Position numbers and translations under genes: made by a program
NCBI GenBank assembly: GCA_027365225.1
Contig: DAHXNV010000004.1
Coordinates: 1-45,864 of the forward strand
Source: Gammaproteobacteria bacterium
GTDB lineage: Bacteria; Pseudomonadota; Gammaproteobacteria; Steroidobacterales; Steroidobacteraceae
Length of the DNA stretch: 45,864 bases
Reading direction: 5' to 3'
Shown here: positions 27,377 to 39,385 of the stretch, piece by piece
Numbering within the stretch: the stretch's first letter is position 1
Layout: every line of letters starts with the position of its first letter
The notes under the pieces: model-generated
What the model saw: the letters and a program-made list of their open reading frames with translations, nothing else
Told to the model about the DNA's origin: nothing
The model's database searches: none

Positions 27377-28276
27377 TCATGCCGTGCCGCTGAGGGCGAT
27401 CGTGCGCACGCCGTGGAACGCGGCGGGGTTCCAGTGTGCGACGGCCCAGGCGAGCACTTCGCGCGCCGGTGCGTGGCTGAGCGGCGGTGGCGGCCTTTGC
27501 CTCAACAGCCGCAAGATCTCGTGCAGCTGCGCGCCGGGGCGTGCCGGGTCGAGCGCCACGGAGCGGCGCGATTTGGCGAGCTTCCCCCCGGCGGGCTCGG
27601 TGATGAGCGGCAGGTGCGCGTAGCGCGGCCGCGGCAGACCGAGCGCCTCCTGCAACAGGATCTGCCAGCCGGTGCTCTCGAGCAGATCCGCCCCGCGCAC
27701 CACGTCCGTCACTCCCTGTAGCGCATCGTCCACGACCACTGCGAGCTGGTAGGAGAACACCCCGTCGCGGCGGCGCACGATGACGTCCCCGAGGCTGCCT
27801 GGAGGGCAGGTGCAGGGGCCCTGAAAGCGGTCTTCGAAGGTGATCGCGCGATGCTCATCGATGCGCACTCGCGTTGCCGTGGGTCCCGGGCGGCGCGGAC
27901 CTGAGCGGCAGGTGCCCGGATAGCGGTTGCTCGACACTCCGGCATGCGCGAGCTGCGCTCGTGAGCAGCTGCACTCGAAAGTGACGCCCGCGGCATGCAG
28001 CCGCTCGAGGCTGCGCTGGTAGTGCGCCGTGCGCCGGCTCTGGTATTCGACCGCGCCGTCCCAGTGCAGGGCGAAGGCTTCGAGGGTTTGCAGCATCTGC
28101 GCGGCGCAGCCCGGAACGCTGCGCGGGTCGAGATCTTCGATCCGCACGAGCCAGCGGCCGCCGTGGCTGCGGGCATCGATGAAGCTCGCGCATGCGGCCA
28201 GGAGCGAGCCGAAATGCAATGCCCCGGTCGGCGAGGGTGCGAAACGGCCCGTGTACCGGCGGGCGCTCGCCGGGAA
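27377..28276 (-). CDS. gluQ: Glutamyl-Q tRNA(Asp) synthetase, start codon unclear
   Basis: A truncated GluRS-like enzyme that attaches glutamate to queuosine in tRNA(Asp). The conserved opening RYTGRFAPSPTGALHFGSLL spans about 28258-28199 and contains the HIGH-like motif. Zinc ligands CSC and a later Cys after NRYPGT are present, with a KMSKS-like KLAKS near 27575. No ATG, GTG, TTG or CTG lies in frame between this motif and dksA. The first such codon, TTG at 28219, falls inside the ATP-binding motif and would destroy it. The limit given (28276, codon TTC of FPASARRY) is where related proteins begin. It follows dksA closely, as in many gammaproteobacteria. Confidence 0.85.
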   Translation of the reverse strand, partial: FPASARRYTGRFAPSPTGALHFGSLLAACASFIDARSHGGRWLVRIEDLDPRSVPGCAAQMLQTLEAFALHWDGAVEYQSRRTAHYQRSLERLHAAGVTFECSCSRAQLAHAGVSSNRYPGTCRSGPRRPGPTATRVRIDEHRAITFEDRFQGPCTCPPGSLGDVIVRRRDGVFSYQLAVVVDDALQGVTDVVRGADLLESTGWQILLQEALGLPRPRYAHLPLITEPAGGKLAKSRRSVALDPARPGAQLHEILRLLRQRPPPPLSHAPAREVLAWAVAHWNPAAFHGVRTIALSGTA

Positions 28277-28280
28277 CCGA

Positions 28281-29030
28281 TTATCGGTAGCGGTCGTCGC
28301 GGTCGCCGTACTGCTTCTCGCGTCGCTCGCGCCGCTCCTGCGCCTCGATGCTGAGGGTCGCCACGGGACGGGCCTCCAGGCGCTTGATGCCGATTTCCTC
28401 GCCCGTCTCGAGGCAGTAGCCGTACGTGCCGTCCTCGATGCGCTTGAGCGCCTCGTCGATCTTGCGAATCAACTTGCGCTCCCGGTCGCGCGTGCGCAGT
28501 TCCAGGCTGAACTCCTCTTCCTGGGTGGCGCGGTCCGAAGGGTCTGGGAAATTGGCGGCTTCATCCTTCATGTGCGAGACCGTCCGATCGACCTCGACCA
28601 TCAGATCTCGTTTCCAGTCGTTGAGGATGTTGCGGAAGTGCTCGAGCTGCTCCTGGCTCATGTACTGCTCGCCGCGCCTGGGAATGTACGGCTGAACATT
28701 GCGCGGGCCTGCGAGCAGGCTTCCGGGCTCGAGCGCTTCGACCTCATCCGTGTCCATCGTGCTCGGCACCCGCGAGTGTTGTGGCGGTACCTGCGGCGGC
28801 GCCTTGGCCGTGTCCACCGCCTGACGCACCGCTGATTTGCGCGCTTCTTCGACCGCCCCGGCGCCCGCATGCGCTTTCGCCGCCCGGCCCGGCCCCGGTT
28901 TGTGCCCCGGCACACGGGTGGCTTTGCGGGCGGACGGCCGTTTGACTGCTGCGGCCTTCTTCGCAGCGGCCTTCGCGGGCGCGGCCTTCTTACCCTTCGC
29001 GGTTTTCGGCGTGGGCTTCTTGGCCGGCAT
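28281..29030 (-). CDS. dksA: RNA polymerase-binding transcription factor DksA, long N-terminal tail
   Basis: A 249-residue protein; the usual DksA has about 150. The last 140 residues match DksA, with the coiled-coil and acidic tip in MKDEAANFPDPSDRA and QEEEFSLELRTRDRERKL, which act in the polymerase secondary channel with ppGpp. The zinc-finger region reads YGYCLETGEEIGIKRLEARP and then TLSIEAQE: only the first of four cysteines remains, the others being Thr, Ser and Ala, as in zinc-independent DksA variants. The first 100 residues are Lys/Ala/Pro-rich and probably disordered (MPAKKPTPKTAKGKKAAPAK...), resembling a histone-H1-like tail. A TATAAT promoter and TAGGAG ribosome site precede it. 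Confidence 0.93.
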   Translation of the reverse strand: MPAKKPTPKTAKGKKAAPAKAAAKKAAAVKRPSARKATRVPGHKPGPGRAAKAHAGAGAVEEARKSAVRQAVDTAKAPPQVPPQHSRVPSTMDTDEVEALEPGSLLAGPRNVQPYIPRRGEQYMSQEQLEHFRNILNDWKRDLMVEVDRTVSHMKDEAANFPDPSDRATQEEEFSLELRTRDRERKLIRKIDEALKRIEDGTYGYCLETGEEIGIKRLEARPVATLSIEAQERRERREKQYGDRDDRYR

Positions 29031-29068
29031 CAGTCGCTCCTACGCATGGGCTTGTGGCAGAACGCGGG

Positions 29069-29096
29069 ATTATACCGGCGCACCTGTGGCTGTACA
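29069..29096 (-). promoter_or_regulatory. Promoter of dksA
   Basis: On the minus strand TGTACA (29096-29091), a 16-base spacer and a perfect TATAAT (29074-29069). It lies about 40 bases upstream of the dksA ATG, between queF and dksA. Confidence 0.65.
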
Positions 29097-29116
29097 GGGG
29101 CAGCCCCCGAATCCGA

Positions 29117-29494
29117 TCACAGCAGCGCGCCCGCCCAGCCGCTCTGGCGGCGCTCGACGAGGACCCGCGTGGCGATGCCGCCGCGCACCTTGAAGCGCGC
29201 CTCGAGGCGCAGGTAACGCGGGCTCAGCGCCTGTGCGAGGTGGTCGGCGATCTCATTGGTGAGGGCCTCGTGGAACACGCCCCGGTCGCGGAACGACCAG
29301 ATGTAGAGCTTCAGCGACTTCAGCTCCACGCAGCGCCGATCGGGTACGTAGGCGAGCGCGAGTGTGGCAAAGTCCGGCTGCCCGGTGAGCGGGCACAGGC
29401 AGGTGAACTCCGGAATCCGCATGCGGATGGTGTAATCCGCTTCGGGCGCAGGATTGGCGAAGGTTTCGACGGCGTGTGCGGGCTGTGAGGGCAT
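29117..29494 (-). CDS. queF: NADPH-dependent 7-cyano-7-deazaguanine reductase, short type
   Basis: A 125-residue unimodular QueF that reduces preQ0 to preQ1 in queuosine synthesis. The family motif appears as [20 protein letters not shown], and the active cysteine lies in [16 protein letters not shown] 29494 is preferred over a TTG two codons upstream. Its neighbour gluQ modifies queuosine itself, so the dksA-queF-gluQ segment brings two queuosine-related genes together. It is divergent from smc. Confidence 0.93.
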   Translation of the reverse strand: MPSQPAHAVETFANPAPEADYTIRMRIPEFTCLCPLTGQPDFATLALAYVPDRRCVELKSLKLYIWSFRDRGVFHEALTNEIADHLAQALSPRYLRLEARFKVRGGIATRVLVERRQSGWAGALL

Positions 29495-29562
29495 GGGCAA
29501 TTACTCTACACTAGCGCGCCTCGCTGCGGCGGCGATTCAAAAGAGAACGGAAGATTGCGCAG

Positions 29563-32500
29563 ATGCGGCTGACCAAGATTAAGCTCGCCGGTTTCAAGTC
29601 CTTCGTCGATCCGACTCAAATCAGCTTTCCGAGCAGCCTCACCGGCGTCGTCGGTCCCAACGGCTGCGGCAAGTCGAACGTCATCGATGCGGTGCGCTGG
29701 GTGATGGGGGAGTTGTCCCCGAAGCACCTGCGCGGGGACAACATGGCGGACGTGATTTTCAACGGCTCCTCGGCCCGCAAGCCCGTCGGTACGGCCTCGG
29801 TGGAGCTGGTCTTCGACAACTCCGACGGCCAGATCGGCGGCGCGTATGCGAGCTACAACGAGGTCGCGCTCCGGCGCCAGGTCGCGCGCGACGGCTCCTC
29901 CGGCTACTACATCAACGGCGCGCGCTGCCGGCGCAAGGATATCACCAACCTGTTCCTCGGCACCGGGCTCGGCTCGCGCAGCTACGCGATCATCGAGCAG
30001 GGCACCATCTCGCGCGTCATCGAGGCGAAGTCCGAAGACATGCGCGCGTTCGTCGAGGAGGCCGCCGGCATCTCCCGCTACAAGGAGCGCCGGCGCGAGA
30101 CCGAAGGCCGCATTGCGCAGACCCGCGAGAACCTCGAGCGCCTGCAGGATGTGCGCGAGGAAGTCGAGAAGCAGATCCGCCACTTGCAGCGCCAAGCGGC
30201 CATCGCACGGCGCTATCAGGATCTGCAGCAGCAGGAGCGAGGCGTGTCCGCCGAGCTGCTCGCATTGCGCATGCGCGAGCTCGACAGCGGCGCCGAGGCG
30301 CACGACAGCGTGACGCGCGAGCGGGAGGTCGCGATGCAGTCGGCGCTTGCCGATCAGCGTGCCGCGGAGGCGGCCATCGAGCGGGCGCGCGAGCGGCACG
30401 GGGAGGCGGGCGAGCAGCAGGCGCGCGTACAGGGACATCACTTCGAGCTTGGCGCCGAGATTTCCCGGCTCGAGCAGTCGATCCGACACACCCGAGCGCT
30501 GCGCGAGCGGCAGCGCTCGGATCTGCAGCAGTGCCGTGCGAGCCTCGCCCAGCTCACCGAGCACCTCGCGCGCGAGACCGAGGGGCTCGCCGCCGTGCGC
30601 AGCGCGCTCGAGGAGTGCGCCCCGCAGCTCGAGGCGGCCCGGCAGGCCGAGCACTCCGCCGGCGAGGCGCTCGAGGCGGGCGAGCGGGAGCTCGCCGATT
30701 GGCAGGAGCGCTGGGAGCGGCTCAACGAGGCGCTCGCAGCGGCGGACCGCACCGCGCAGGTCGAGCGCGCGCGCATCGAGCAGCTGGAGAATCAGCTGCG
30801 TCGGTTCACGGGACAGAGCGAGCGGCTCGCCCTCGAGCGCGAGGCCCTCGGTGCGCAGGACTCGAGCGAGGAGTTGGCGCGACTCGATGAGCAGGAAGGT
30901 GCCGCGCGCGCCGAGAATCAGACGCTCACCGAGCAGCGGGCCGCGGCGCTCGAGCGGGTGCACGCAGCGCGCAGCGCGCAGCTCGAGGCGGAGCGGGCCC
31001 TGGAAGCCGCCCGGGCGCGGCGCGAGCAGGCGCGGGCGGAATGCACCTCGCTCGAGGCGGTGCAGCGCGCCGCCCTGAGCAGCAGCGCAGGACAAGTGAG
31101 CGAGTGGCTCGGCGCGGCGGGGCTCACCGGCCGTGCCCGCCTCGCCGAGCGGATCGAGGTCGAGTCCGGTTGGGAGCGGGCCGTCGAGACCGCCCTCGGC
31201 GATTATCTCGAGGCCGTGTGCGTCGAGGGGCTCGATGCGCTCGCCGCCTCGCTCGAGTCGCTGAGCCAGGGCCGGCTGATGCTGGTGCACGAGACGGCGC
31301 GAGCCGAGTCCGCCGCCGATGCGCGCTCCTTGGCGCACAAGGTCCGTGGCTGCGCCGCGGCCGCCGAGTCGCTGGCCCCAGTGCGTACCGCGGAGTCCCT
31401 CGCCGAGGCACTGAGCCTGCGCGGCTCGCTCGGGGCCAACGAGTCGCTCATCACGCGCAGCGGCGAGTGGCTCGGCCGTCATTGGCTGCGTGTCAGCCGC
31501 GGCGTGGATCCGCACGCGGGCATCATCGAGCGTGAGCAGCGGCTCAAGAGCCTGCGCGTCGATGCCGAGCGCTGCGAGCGGCTCGTGCGCGAGGCCGAGA
31601 CACATCTGGAGGAGGTGCGCGGGCGTCTCGCGCGGGCCGAAGTGGAGCGAGAGACCGTGCAGGGGCAGATTCAGGCTGCGCAGCGCCGCCATGGCGAGCT
31701 GACCGGGCAGCTGCAGGCGGCGCGGGCGCGCGCCGAGCATGCCCGCGCGCGGCGCGCGCGCATCGATGAGGAAAGTGCGGAACTCGCGCGCGAGATGCAC
31801 GAGGCTCGCGCGGCGCTCAGGGACGCGCGCGGGGCGCTCGAGGCGAGCGTCGATCGGCTTGCCGAGCTCAATTCGCAGCGTCAGACGCTCGAGCAGGAGC
31901 GCGAGGTGAGGCGCGAGGCGCTCTCCGCGGCACGCACGCGTGCGCAAGCGGCTCAGCTCGCGGCACGCGATTTGATCATCCGCATCGAGTCACGGCGCTC
32001 GGCCGAGAGTGCCGCGGTGAGCGCGCTGGCGCGCATGGCCGAGCAGCGCACCCAGCTCGAGCAGCGGCGCACGGAACTCGAGGCGGAGCTTGCCGGCGGC
32101 GATGGACCGATCCTCGAGTTCGAGGCGCGCTTGAACGATGCGCTCGCGCAGCGCTTGAGCGTCGAGCGTGAGCTGGCGGCCGCGCGCGCGGCCCTCCAGG
32201 AGGCCGACGGCGCGCTGCGCACTCTCGAGCAGCAGCGCCTCGAAGCGCAGCGGCGCGTCGGCGAGGCGCGCGAGGCGATGGATGCGGCCCACCTGGCGGC
32301 CCAGGAGAATCGCGTGCGTCGCGAGACGCTCTTCGAGCAATTCACCGCCACGGGCTTTGAGCTGAAGACCGTGCAGGGCGAGCTCGCCGCCGAGGCCAGC
32401 GTGCCCGCGTGGGAGGAGCGGCTCGGGGCGATCCGCGCCGGCATCGAGAAGCTCGGCCAGGTGAATCTCGCGGCCATCAGCGAGCTGGCCGAGCAGACCG

Positions 32501-33066
32501 AGCGCAAGGAATACCTCGATCGCCAGTTTGCGGATCTCACCGGCGCGCTCGATACGCTCGAGGAGGCGATGCGTCGCATCGACAAGGAGACGCGCAGCCG
32601 TTTCGAGGATACTTTCGAGAAGATCAACGCCGGCATGAAGGAGAAGTTCCCCCGGCTCTTCGGCGGCGGGCACGCGTACCTGGAGCTGGTCGGGGAGGAC
32701 GTGCTGGATGCCGGCGTCGCCGTGATGGCCCGGCCGCCGGGCAAGAAGAACAGCTCCATCCATCAGCTCTCCGGCGGCGAGAAGGCGCTGACCGCGGTGG
32801 CGCTGGTGTTTTCCATCTTCGACCTCAATCCGGCGCCTTTCTGTCTGCTCGATGAGGTGGATGCGCCGCTCGATGAGTACAACATCGAGCGCTTCTGCGA
32901 CATCGTGCGCGAGATGTCACAGCGGGTGCAGTTCATATTTATCACGCACAACAAGACGACCATGGAGCTGGCTGCGCAGCTGATCGGTGTCACCATGCAC
33001 GAGCCGGGAGTTTCGCGGCTCGTGGCCGTGGATGTGGCCGAGGCGGTGCGGTTGGCCGCGGTCTGA
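29563..33066 (+). CDS. smc: Chromosome segregation/condensin ATPase SMC
   Basis: A 1167-residue SMC protein. The N-terminal head has Walker A GPNGCGKS (about 32-39) and the C-terminal head has the signature LSGGEK (about 1069) and Walker B FCLLDEVDAPLDE (about 1093). Long Arg/Glu/Ala coiled coils (about 170-510 and 665-1010) flank a hinge (about 515-660). It extrudes DNA loops with the kleisin ScpA and with ScpB, both encoded 6 kb downstream. It heads an smc-zipA-ligA run; zipA starts 18 bases after its stop. Confidence 0.96.
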   Translation: MRLTKIKLAGFKSFVDPTQISFPSSLTGVVGPNGCGKSNVIDAVRWVMGELSPKHLRGDNMADVIFNGSSARKPVGTASVELVFDNSDGQIGGAYASYNEVALRRQVARDGSSGYYINGARCRRKDITNLFLGTGLGSRSYAIIEQGTISRVIEAKSEDMRAFVEEAAGISRYKERRRETEGRIAQTRENLERLQDVREEVEKQIRHLQRQAAIARRYQDLQQQERGVSAELLALRMRELDSGAEAHDSVTREREVAMQSALADQRAAEAAIERARERHGEAGEQQARVQGHHFELGAEISRLEQSIRHTRALRERQRSDLQQCRASLAQLTEHLARETEGLAAVRSALEECAPQLEAARQAEHSAGEALEAGERELADWQERWERLNEALAAADRTAQVERARIEQLENQLRRFTGQSERLALEREALGAQDSSEELARLDEQEGAARAENQTLTEQRAAALERVHAARSAQLEAERALEAARARREQARAECTSLEAVQRAALSSSAGQVSEWLGAAGLTGRARLAERIEVESGWERAVETALGDYLEAVCVEGLDALAASLESLSQGRLMLVHETARAESAADARSLAHKVRGCAAAAESLAPVRTAESLAEALSLRGSLGANESLITRSGEWLGRHWLRVSRGVDPHAGIIEREQRLKSLRVDAERCERLVREAETHLEEVRGRLARAEVERETVQGQIQAAQRRHGELTGQLQAARARAEHARARRARIDEESAELAREMHEARAALRDARGALEASVDRLAELNSQRQTLEQEREVRREALSAARTRAQAAQLAARDLIIRIESRRSAESAAVSALARMAEQRTQLEQRRTELEAELAGGDGPILEFEARLNDALAQRLSVERELAAARAALQEADGALRTLEQQRLEAQRRVGEAREAMDAAHLAAQENRVRRETLFEQFTATGFELKTVQGELAAEASVPAWEERLGAIRAGIEKLGQVNLAAISELAEQTERKEYLDRQFADLTGALDTLEEAMRRIDKETRSRFEDTFEKINAGMKEKFPRLFGGGHAYLELVGEDVLDAGVAVMARPPGKKNSSIHQLSGGEKALTAVALVFSIFDLNPAPFCLLDEVDAPLDEYNIERFCDIVREMSQRVQFIFITHNKTTMELAAQLIGVTMHEPGVSRLVAVDVAEAVRLAAV

Positions 33067-33084
33067 GCGCGCGGAGGTGTAATC

Positions 33085-36041
<2,957 letters not shown>

Positions 36042-36045
36042 GCGT

Positions 36046-36086
36046 CCCGCAGGACCGCAACGGGGCGGTCCTGCGGGATTTCATTT
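36046..36086 (+). terminator. Intrinsic terminator after ligA
   Basis: A perfect 12-bp stem CCCGCAGGACCG (36046-36057) / CGGTCCTGCGGG (36066-36077), eight-base loop, then ATTTCATTT. It closes the smc-zipA-ligA unit and separates it from the convergent PpiC gene. Confidence 0.85.
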
Positions 36087-36094
36087 CGGCAGGT

Positions 36095-37012
36095 TCAGCC
36101 GCCCGCCGCCGAGGTGGTGTTGCCCGCGGGGGCACTCGGGGCCGGCATGGCCGGCGTGCCCTTGACACCCGAGGTCAGCTTGTTGGTCGTCGGATCCAGA
36201 TAGGTCACGACCTTTGCCGTCTTGGTCAGCGAGTTGGCGTACGCCAGGAACTGCTTGTTCTCCACGTCCTGCTTGAGCTTCGTCTTCACCTCGGCAAAGC
36301 TCGGTGCCTTCATCGGCCGAGTGCCGAGCAGCTGAATGATGTGCCAGCCGTATCGAGTGTGGACCGGGGTCTGGGTGATCTGGCCCACTTTGAGCTTGGC
36401 GAGTGCCGCGGAAAAGTGCGGGACCATGCCGCTCAGGGGGAACCAGCCGAGGTTGCCGCCGTTCGCCTTCGATGGGTCGATGGAATAGGCCCGGGCGAGC
36501 GCGGCGAAGTTGCGGCCGTGGTCGCGATCCAGATCCTGGATGATCTTTTCGGCCTCGGCCTTGGTTTTCACCAATATGTGCCGCGCGTGGTACTCCAGTT
36601 TCGGGAAGTGGGCGAGCTGCTGATTGTAATCGGCCTGCAGCTGCGCTTCCGTCGGGGTGTGCTTGGCCAGGAACTGATTCGAAAGCGCCTGCTCGAGGAT
36701 GTTCAGCCGCGCCAGCTCCAGCATCGCCTGCGTATGCGGCTCCTTGGTGAGTCCGATCTTTTCGGCGTGCTGTGCCACGGCTTCGGCACGGATCAGGATG
36801 TTGAGCACCGCCGCGCGCTGGCTCGGGGTGAGGTCGGCGGCGGTGCGCCCGCCCGACATCATCTTGATGTAGCTGTCATAGAACTGTTGCGTGATGGGCA
36901 CGCCGTTGACCGAAGCCACCGTCGCGGTGGTGGCGCTGCTCGTCGGAGCCTGGTGGCAGGCAGTCAAGGCGAGTACGGCGAGGCCGAGACAGAGGGTCCT
37001 GAGATGCTTCAT
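36095..37012 (-). CDS. PpiC-type peptidyl-prolyl isomerase lipoprotein
   Basis: A 305-residue secreted foldase. The signal LGLAVLALTACHQAP contains a lipobox (LTAC), so it should be a lipoprotein anchored in the periplasm. A SurA-like N-domain (about 30-125) precedes one parvulin domain (about 130-235; YHARHILVKTKAEAEKIIQD, GGNLGWFPLSGMVPHF, TRYGWHIIQLLG). The tail is Pro/Ala/Thr/Ser-rich. It lies downstream of a BolA gene on the same strand. Confidence 0.88.
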   Translation of the reverse strand: MKHLRTLCLGLAVLALTACHQAPTSSATTATVASVNGVPITQQFYDSYIKMMSGGRTAADLTPSQRAAVLNILIRAEAVAQHAEKIGLTKEPHTQAMLELARLNILEQALSNQFLAKHTPTEAQLQADYNQQLAHFPKLEYHARHILVKTKAEAEKIIQDLDRDHGRNFAALARAYSIDPSKANGGNLGWFPLSGMVPHFSAALAKLKVGQITQTPVHTRYGWHIIQLLGTRPMKAPSFAEVKTKLKQDVENKQFLAYANSLTKTAKVVTYLDPTTNKLTSGVKGTPAMPAPSAPAGNTTSAAGG

Positions 37013-37071
37013 GAGGTTCTCGTTGCGTGAGGGGTTCCAAGGGGGGGGACCGCCCGGCCGTGCCGGTCGGG

Positions 37072-37365
37072 TCAGATCGCCGGGCGGTGTGCGGCCTCGG
37101 GAGCGCGCGCGCTGATGTTCAGGGCATGAATGCCATTTCCCATCAGTGGCTCGAGGGCTCGGTAGACCATGCGGTGGCGCTCGAGGGCTGATCGTCCGGC
37201 GAAGGCGGCGGAGACCAGCGCGACGCGAAAGTGCCCGCCGGCCCGCGCACCCGCATGCCCGGCATGGCGCGCACTGTCATCCAGGATATCGAGCGAGACG
37301 GGCGCGAATGAGCGCTCGAGGGTCGCTCGGATCTCGTTCAGAATAACGGCAGAAGTCGCGTCCAT
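37072..37365 (-). CDS. BolA family protein
   Basis: A 97-residue BolA-fold protein. It has the family core HFRVALVSAAFAGRSALERH followed by RMVYRALEPLMGNGIHALNI, with the conserved H and loop residues. BolA proteins pair with monothiol glutaredoxins in iron-sulfur trafficking and affect morphology in E. coli. ATG 37365 is chosen; an in-frame ATG at 37407 would add 14 residues. It is upstream of the PpiC gene by about 60 bases and divergent from the YciO-family gene. Confidence 0.88.
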   Translation of the reverse strand: MDATSAVILNEIRATLERSFAPVSLDILDDSARHAGHAGARAGGHFRVALVSAAFAGRSALERHRMVYRALEPLMGNGIHALNISARAPEAAHRPAI

Positions 37366-37452
37366 CGGCCGGGGCCATCGCCGGTTCACCTGCGGGATGC
37401 GTATCATAACCGAGGGAACGCGCGAGCACAGGCTCGAAGGAACCGGGAGCGG

Positions 37453-38103
37453 GTGATCGAGTACCTGAAGTTGCATCCAGTGACGCCGCAAGCGCGCCTG
37501 ATCCGCAGGGCCGCCGAGATCGTGCGCGCCGGCGGAGTCATCGCCTATCCGACCGACTCGTGCTATGCCTTGGGGTGGCACATCGGGGATGCCGGGGCGC
37601 TCGAGCGGGTGCGGCGGATCCGTCGGGCCGACCGCCACCACCACTTCACCCTGGTGTGCGCCGATCTTGCCCAGGTGGGGCGTTTCGCGCGGCTCGACAC
37701 CTGGCAATTCCGCATGCTGCGCGGCTGTCTGCCCGGCCCTTACACCTTTCTGCTGAAGGCCACGCGCGAGACACCGAGGCGCCTGCAGCACCCGCGCCGC
37801 CGCACGATCGGGGTGCGCGTACCGGATCACTCCGCGCCGCGGTTGCTGATGAAGGAGCTCGGTGAGCCCTTGATGAGCAGTACGCTTTGGCTGCCCGACG
37901 ATCCGGCGCCGCTCACCTCGGGACGCCAGATCCTCGAGCGGCTGGAACATGAGATCGACGCGGTGCTCGACGGAGGGGATTGCGGCGTCGCTGCGACGAC
38001 CGTGGTCGATCTGTCCGTTCTTCCCGCCACGATCATCAGGGTGGGGAAGGGGCCGTTGGCTGCGATCGGGGCTGGCGCCCTGGTGAGCCACCCTTCGTCG
38101 TGA
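37453..38103 (+). CDS. YciO/YrdC/Sua5-family threonylcarbamoyl-AMP synthase-like protein
   Basis: A 216-residue protein with the YrdC nucleotide-binding fold (about 10-200): RAGGVIAYPTDSCYALGW, HHHFTLVCADL, GPYTFLLKAT and RTIGVRVPDH. TsaC/Sua5 proteins make threonylcarbamoyl-AMP for the t6A tRNA modification; the YciO branch has weak or uncertain activity. Sequence details (KxR-type motif spacing, length near 206) suggest YciO, so the function is tentative. It starts at GTG after GGGAGCGG. trpS follows 61 bases later. Confidence 0.85.
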   Translation: MIEYLKLHPVTPQARLIRRAAEIVRAGGVIAYPTDSCYALGWHIGDAGALERVRRIRRADRHHHFTLVCADLAQVGRFARLDTWQFRMLRGCLPGPYTFLLKATRETPRRLQHPRRRTIGVRVPDHSAPRLLMKELGEPLMSSTLWLPDDPAPLTSGRQILERLEHEIDAVLDGGDCGVAATTVVDLSVLPATIIRVGKGPLAAIGAGALVSHPSS

Positions 38104-38164
38104 AACGTCGGAGGCCGGTGTGGACACGCTATACTGACCGTTTAGGAATGCGAGAAGCGGTCCG

Positions 38165-39379
38165 ATGAGCACTCCCAATCCCGGCGGGCGCGTTCTGTCC
38201 GGCATGCGGCCCACAGGCCGGCTGCACCTGGGCAACTATCATGGGGCGCTGCGCAACTGGGTGCGTCTCCAGTACGAATACGAGTGCTACTTCTTCATCG
38301 CCGACTGGCACATGCTCACCACCGGCTATGCGGACACGGCCGCGCTGCCGCACTACGTGCACGAGGTACTCATCGACTGGCTGGCCGCGGGCCTCAATCC
38401 CGGGGTGGCCACGCTGTTCGTCCAGTCGCACGTGCCCGAGCATGCCGAGCTGCACCTTCTGCTCTCGATGATCACCCCGCTCAGCTGGCTCGAGCGGGTG
38501 CCGAGCTACAAGGACCAGCAGGAGCAGCTGAAGGATCAGGACCTCACCACCTATGGCTTTCTCGGCTATCCGCTGCTGCAGAGCGCGGACATTCTGGTGT
38601 ATCGCGCCCAGCACGTGCCGGTCGGCGAGGATCAGGTGGCGCACGTGGAGCTCACGCGCGAGACGGCGCGGCGCTTCAACCACCTCTATGGACGCGAGCC
38701 TGACTTCGAAGAGAAGGTCGAGCGGGCGGTCAAGGCGCTCGGCGGGCGAAACACCACGCTGTATCGGCAGCTGCGGCGCAAGTATCAGGAAAGCGGTGAT
38801 CACGAGGCCCTCGAGCGCGCGCGGGCGCTGGTCCAGGGCGTCAGCCGCCTGACGGTGGCCGATCGGGACCGCTTGCTCGGAAATCTCGAAGGCACGGGCG
38901 TCACGATACTACCCGAGCCGCAGGCACTGCTCACCGAGACCCCGAAAGTGCCCGGTCTCGATGGGCGCAAGATGTCGAAATCCTATGGCAATACCATCGA
39001 GCTGCGCGAGGACCCGCAGGCGGTGATGCGCAAGCTGCGCGCGATGCAGACCGATCCGGCCCGGGCGCGCCGCACCGATGCGGGGGAGCCGACGCGCTGT
39101 CCGGTGTGGGATCTGCACCAGATCTACTCCAGCGAGGAGGTGCGCCGGTGGGCCGCCGAGGGCTGCCGGTCGGCCGGTATCGGCTGTCTGGAGTGCAAAC
39201 AGCCCGTGATCGACAAGATCGTCGAGGAGGTGACCGCCATGCGCGGCCGGGCCCAGGAGTACACCGAGAATCCCGAGCTGCTGCGCGACATCATCGCGGA
39301 AGGCTCGGAGAAAGCCCGCGATACGGCCCGGGAGACCCTCGAGGAGGTGCGCCGGGCGATGCATTTACGCACCGACTGA
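38165..39379 (+). CDS. trpS: Tryptophanyl-tRNA synthetase
   Basis: A 404-residue class I synthetase joining tryptophan to tRNA(Trp). The HIGH-like motif is RLHLGNYHG (about 19-27), and KMSKS is GRKMSKSYGN (about 266-275). It is longer than the 334-residue E. coli enzyme because of an insert of about 60 residues (about 190-250) before the KMSKS region, as seen in the longer proteobacterial TrpRS form. A TATACT -10-like box lies at 38130-38135. scpA begins six bases after the stop. Confidence 0.95.
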   Translation: MSTPNPGGRVLSGMRPTGRLHLGNYHGALRNWVRLQYEYECYFFIADWHMLTTGYADTAALPHYVHEVLIDWLAAGLNPGVATLFVQSHVPEHAELHLLLSMITPLSWLERVPSYKDQQEQLKDQDLTTYGFLGYPLLQSADILVYRAQHVPVGEDQVAHVELTRETARRFNHLYGREPDFEEKVERAVKALGGRNTTLYRQLRRKYQESGDHEALERARALVQGVSRLTVADRDRLLGNLEGTGVTILPEPQALLTETPKVPGLDGRKMSKSYGNTIELREDPQAVMRKLRAMQTDPARARRTDAGEPTRCPVWDLHQIYSSEEVRRWAAEGCRSAGIGCLECKQPVIDKIVEEVTAMRGRAQEYTENPELLRDIIAEGSEKARDTARETLEEVRRAMHLRTD

Positions 39380-39385
39380 GGCGCG

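Noticed and set aside
37072-38235. 387-residue minus-strand frame ending in BolA
   Set aside because: Everything upstream of ATG 37365 is antisense to the YciO-family gene; only the last 97 codons are BolA.
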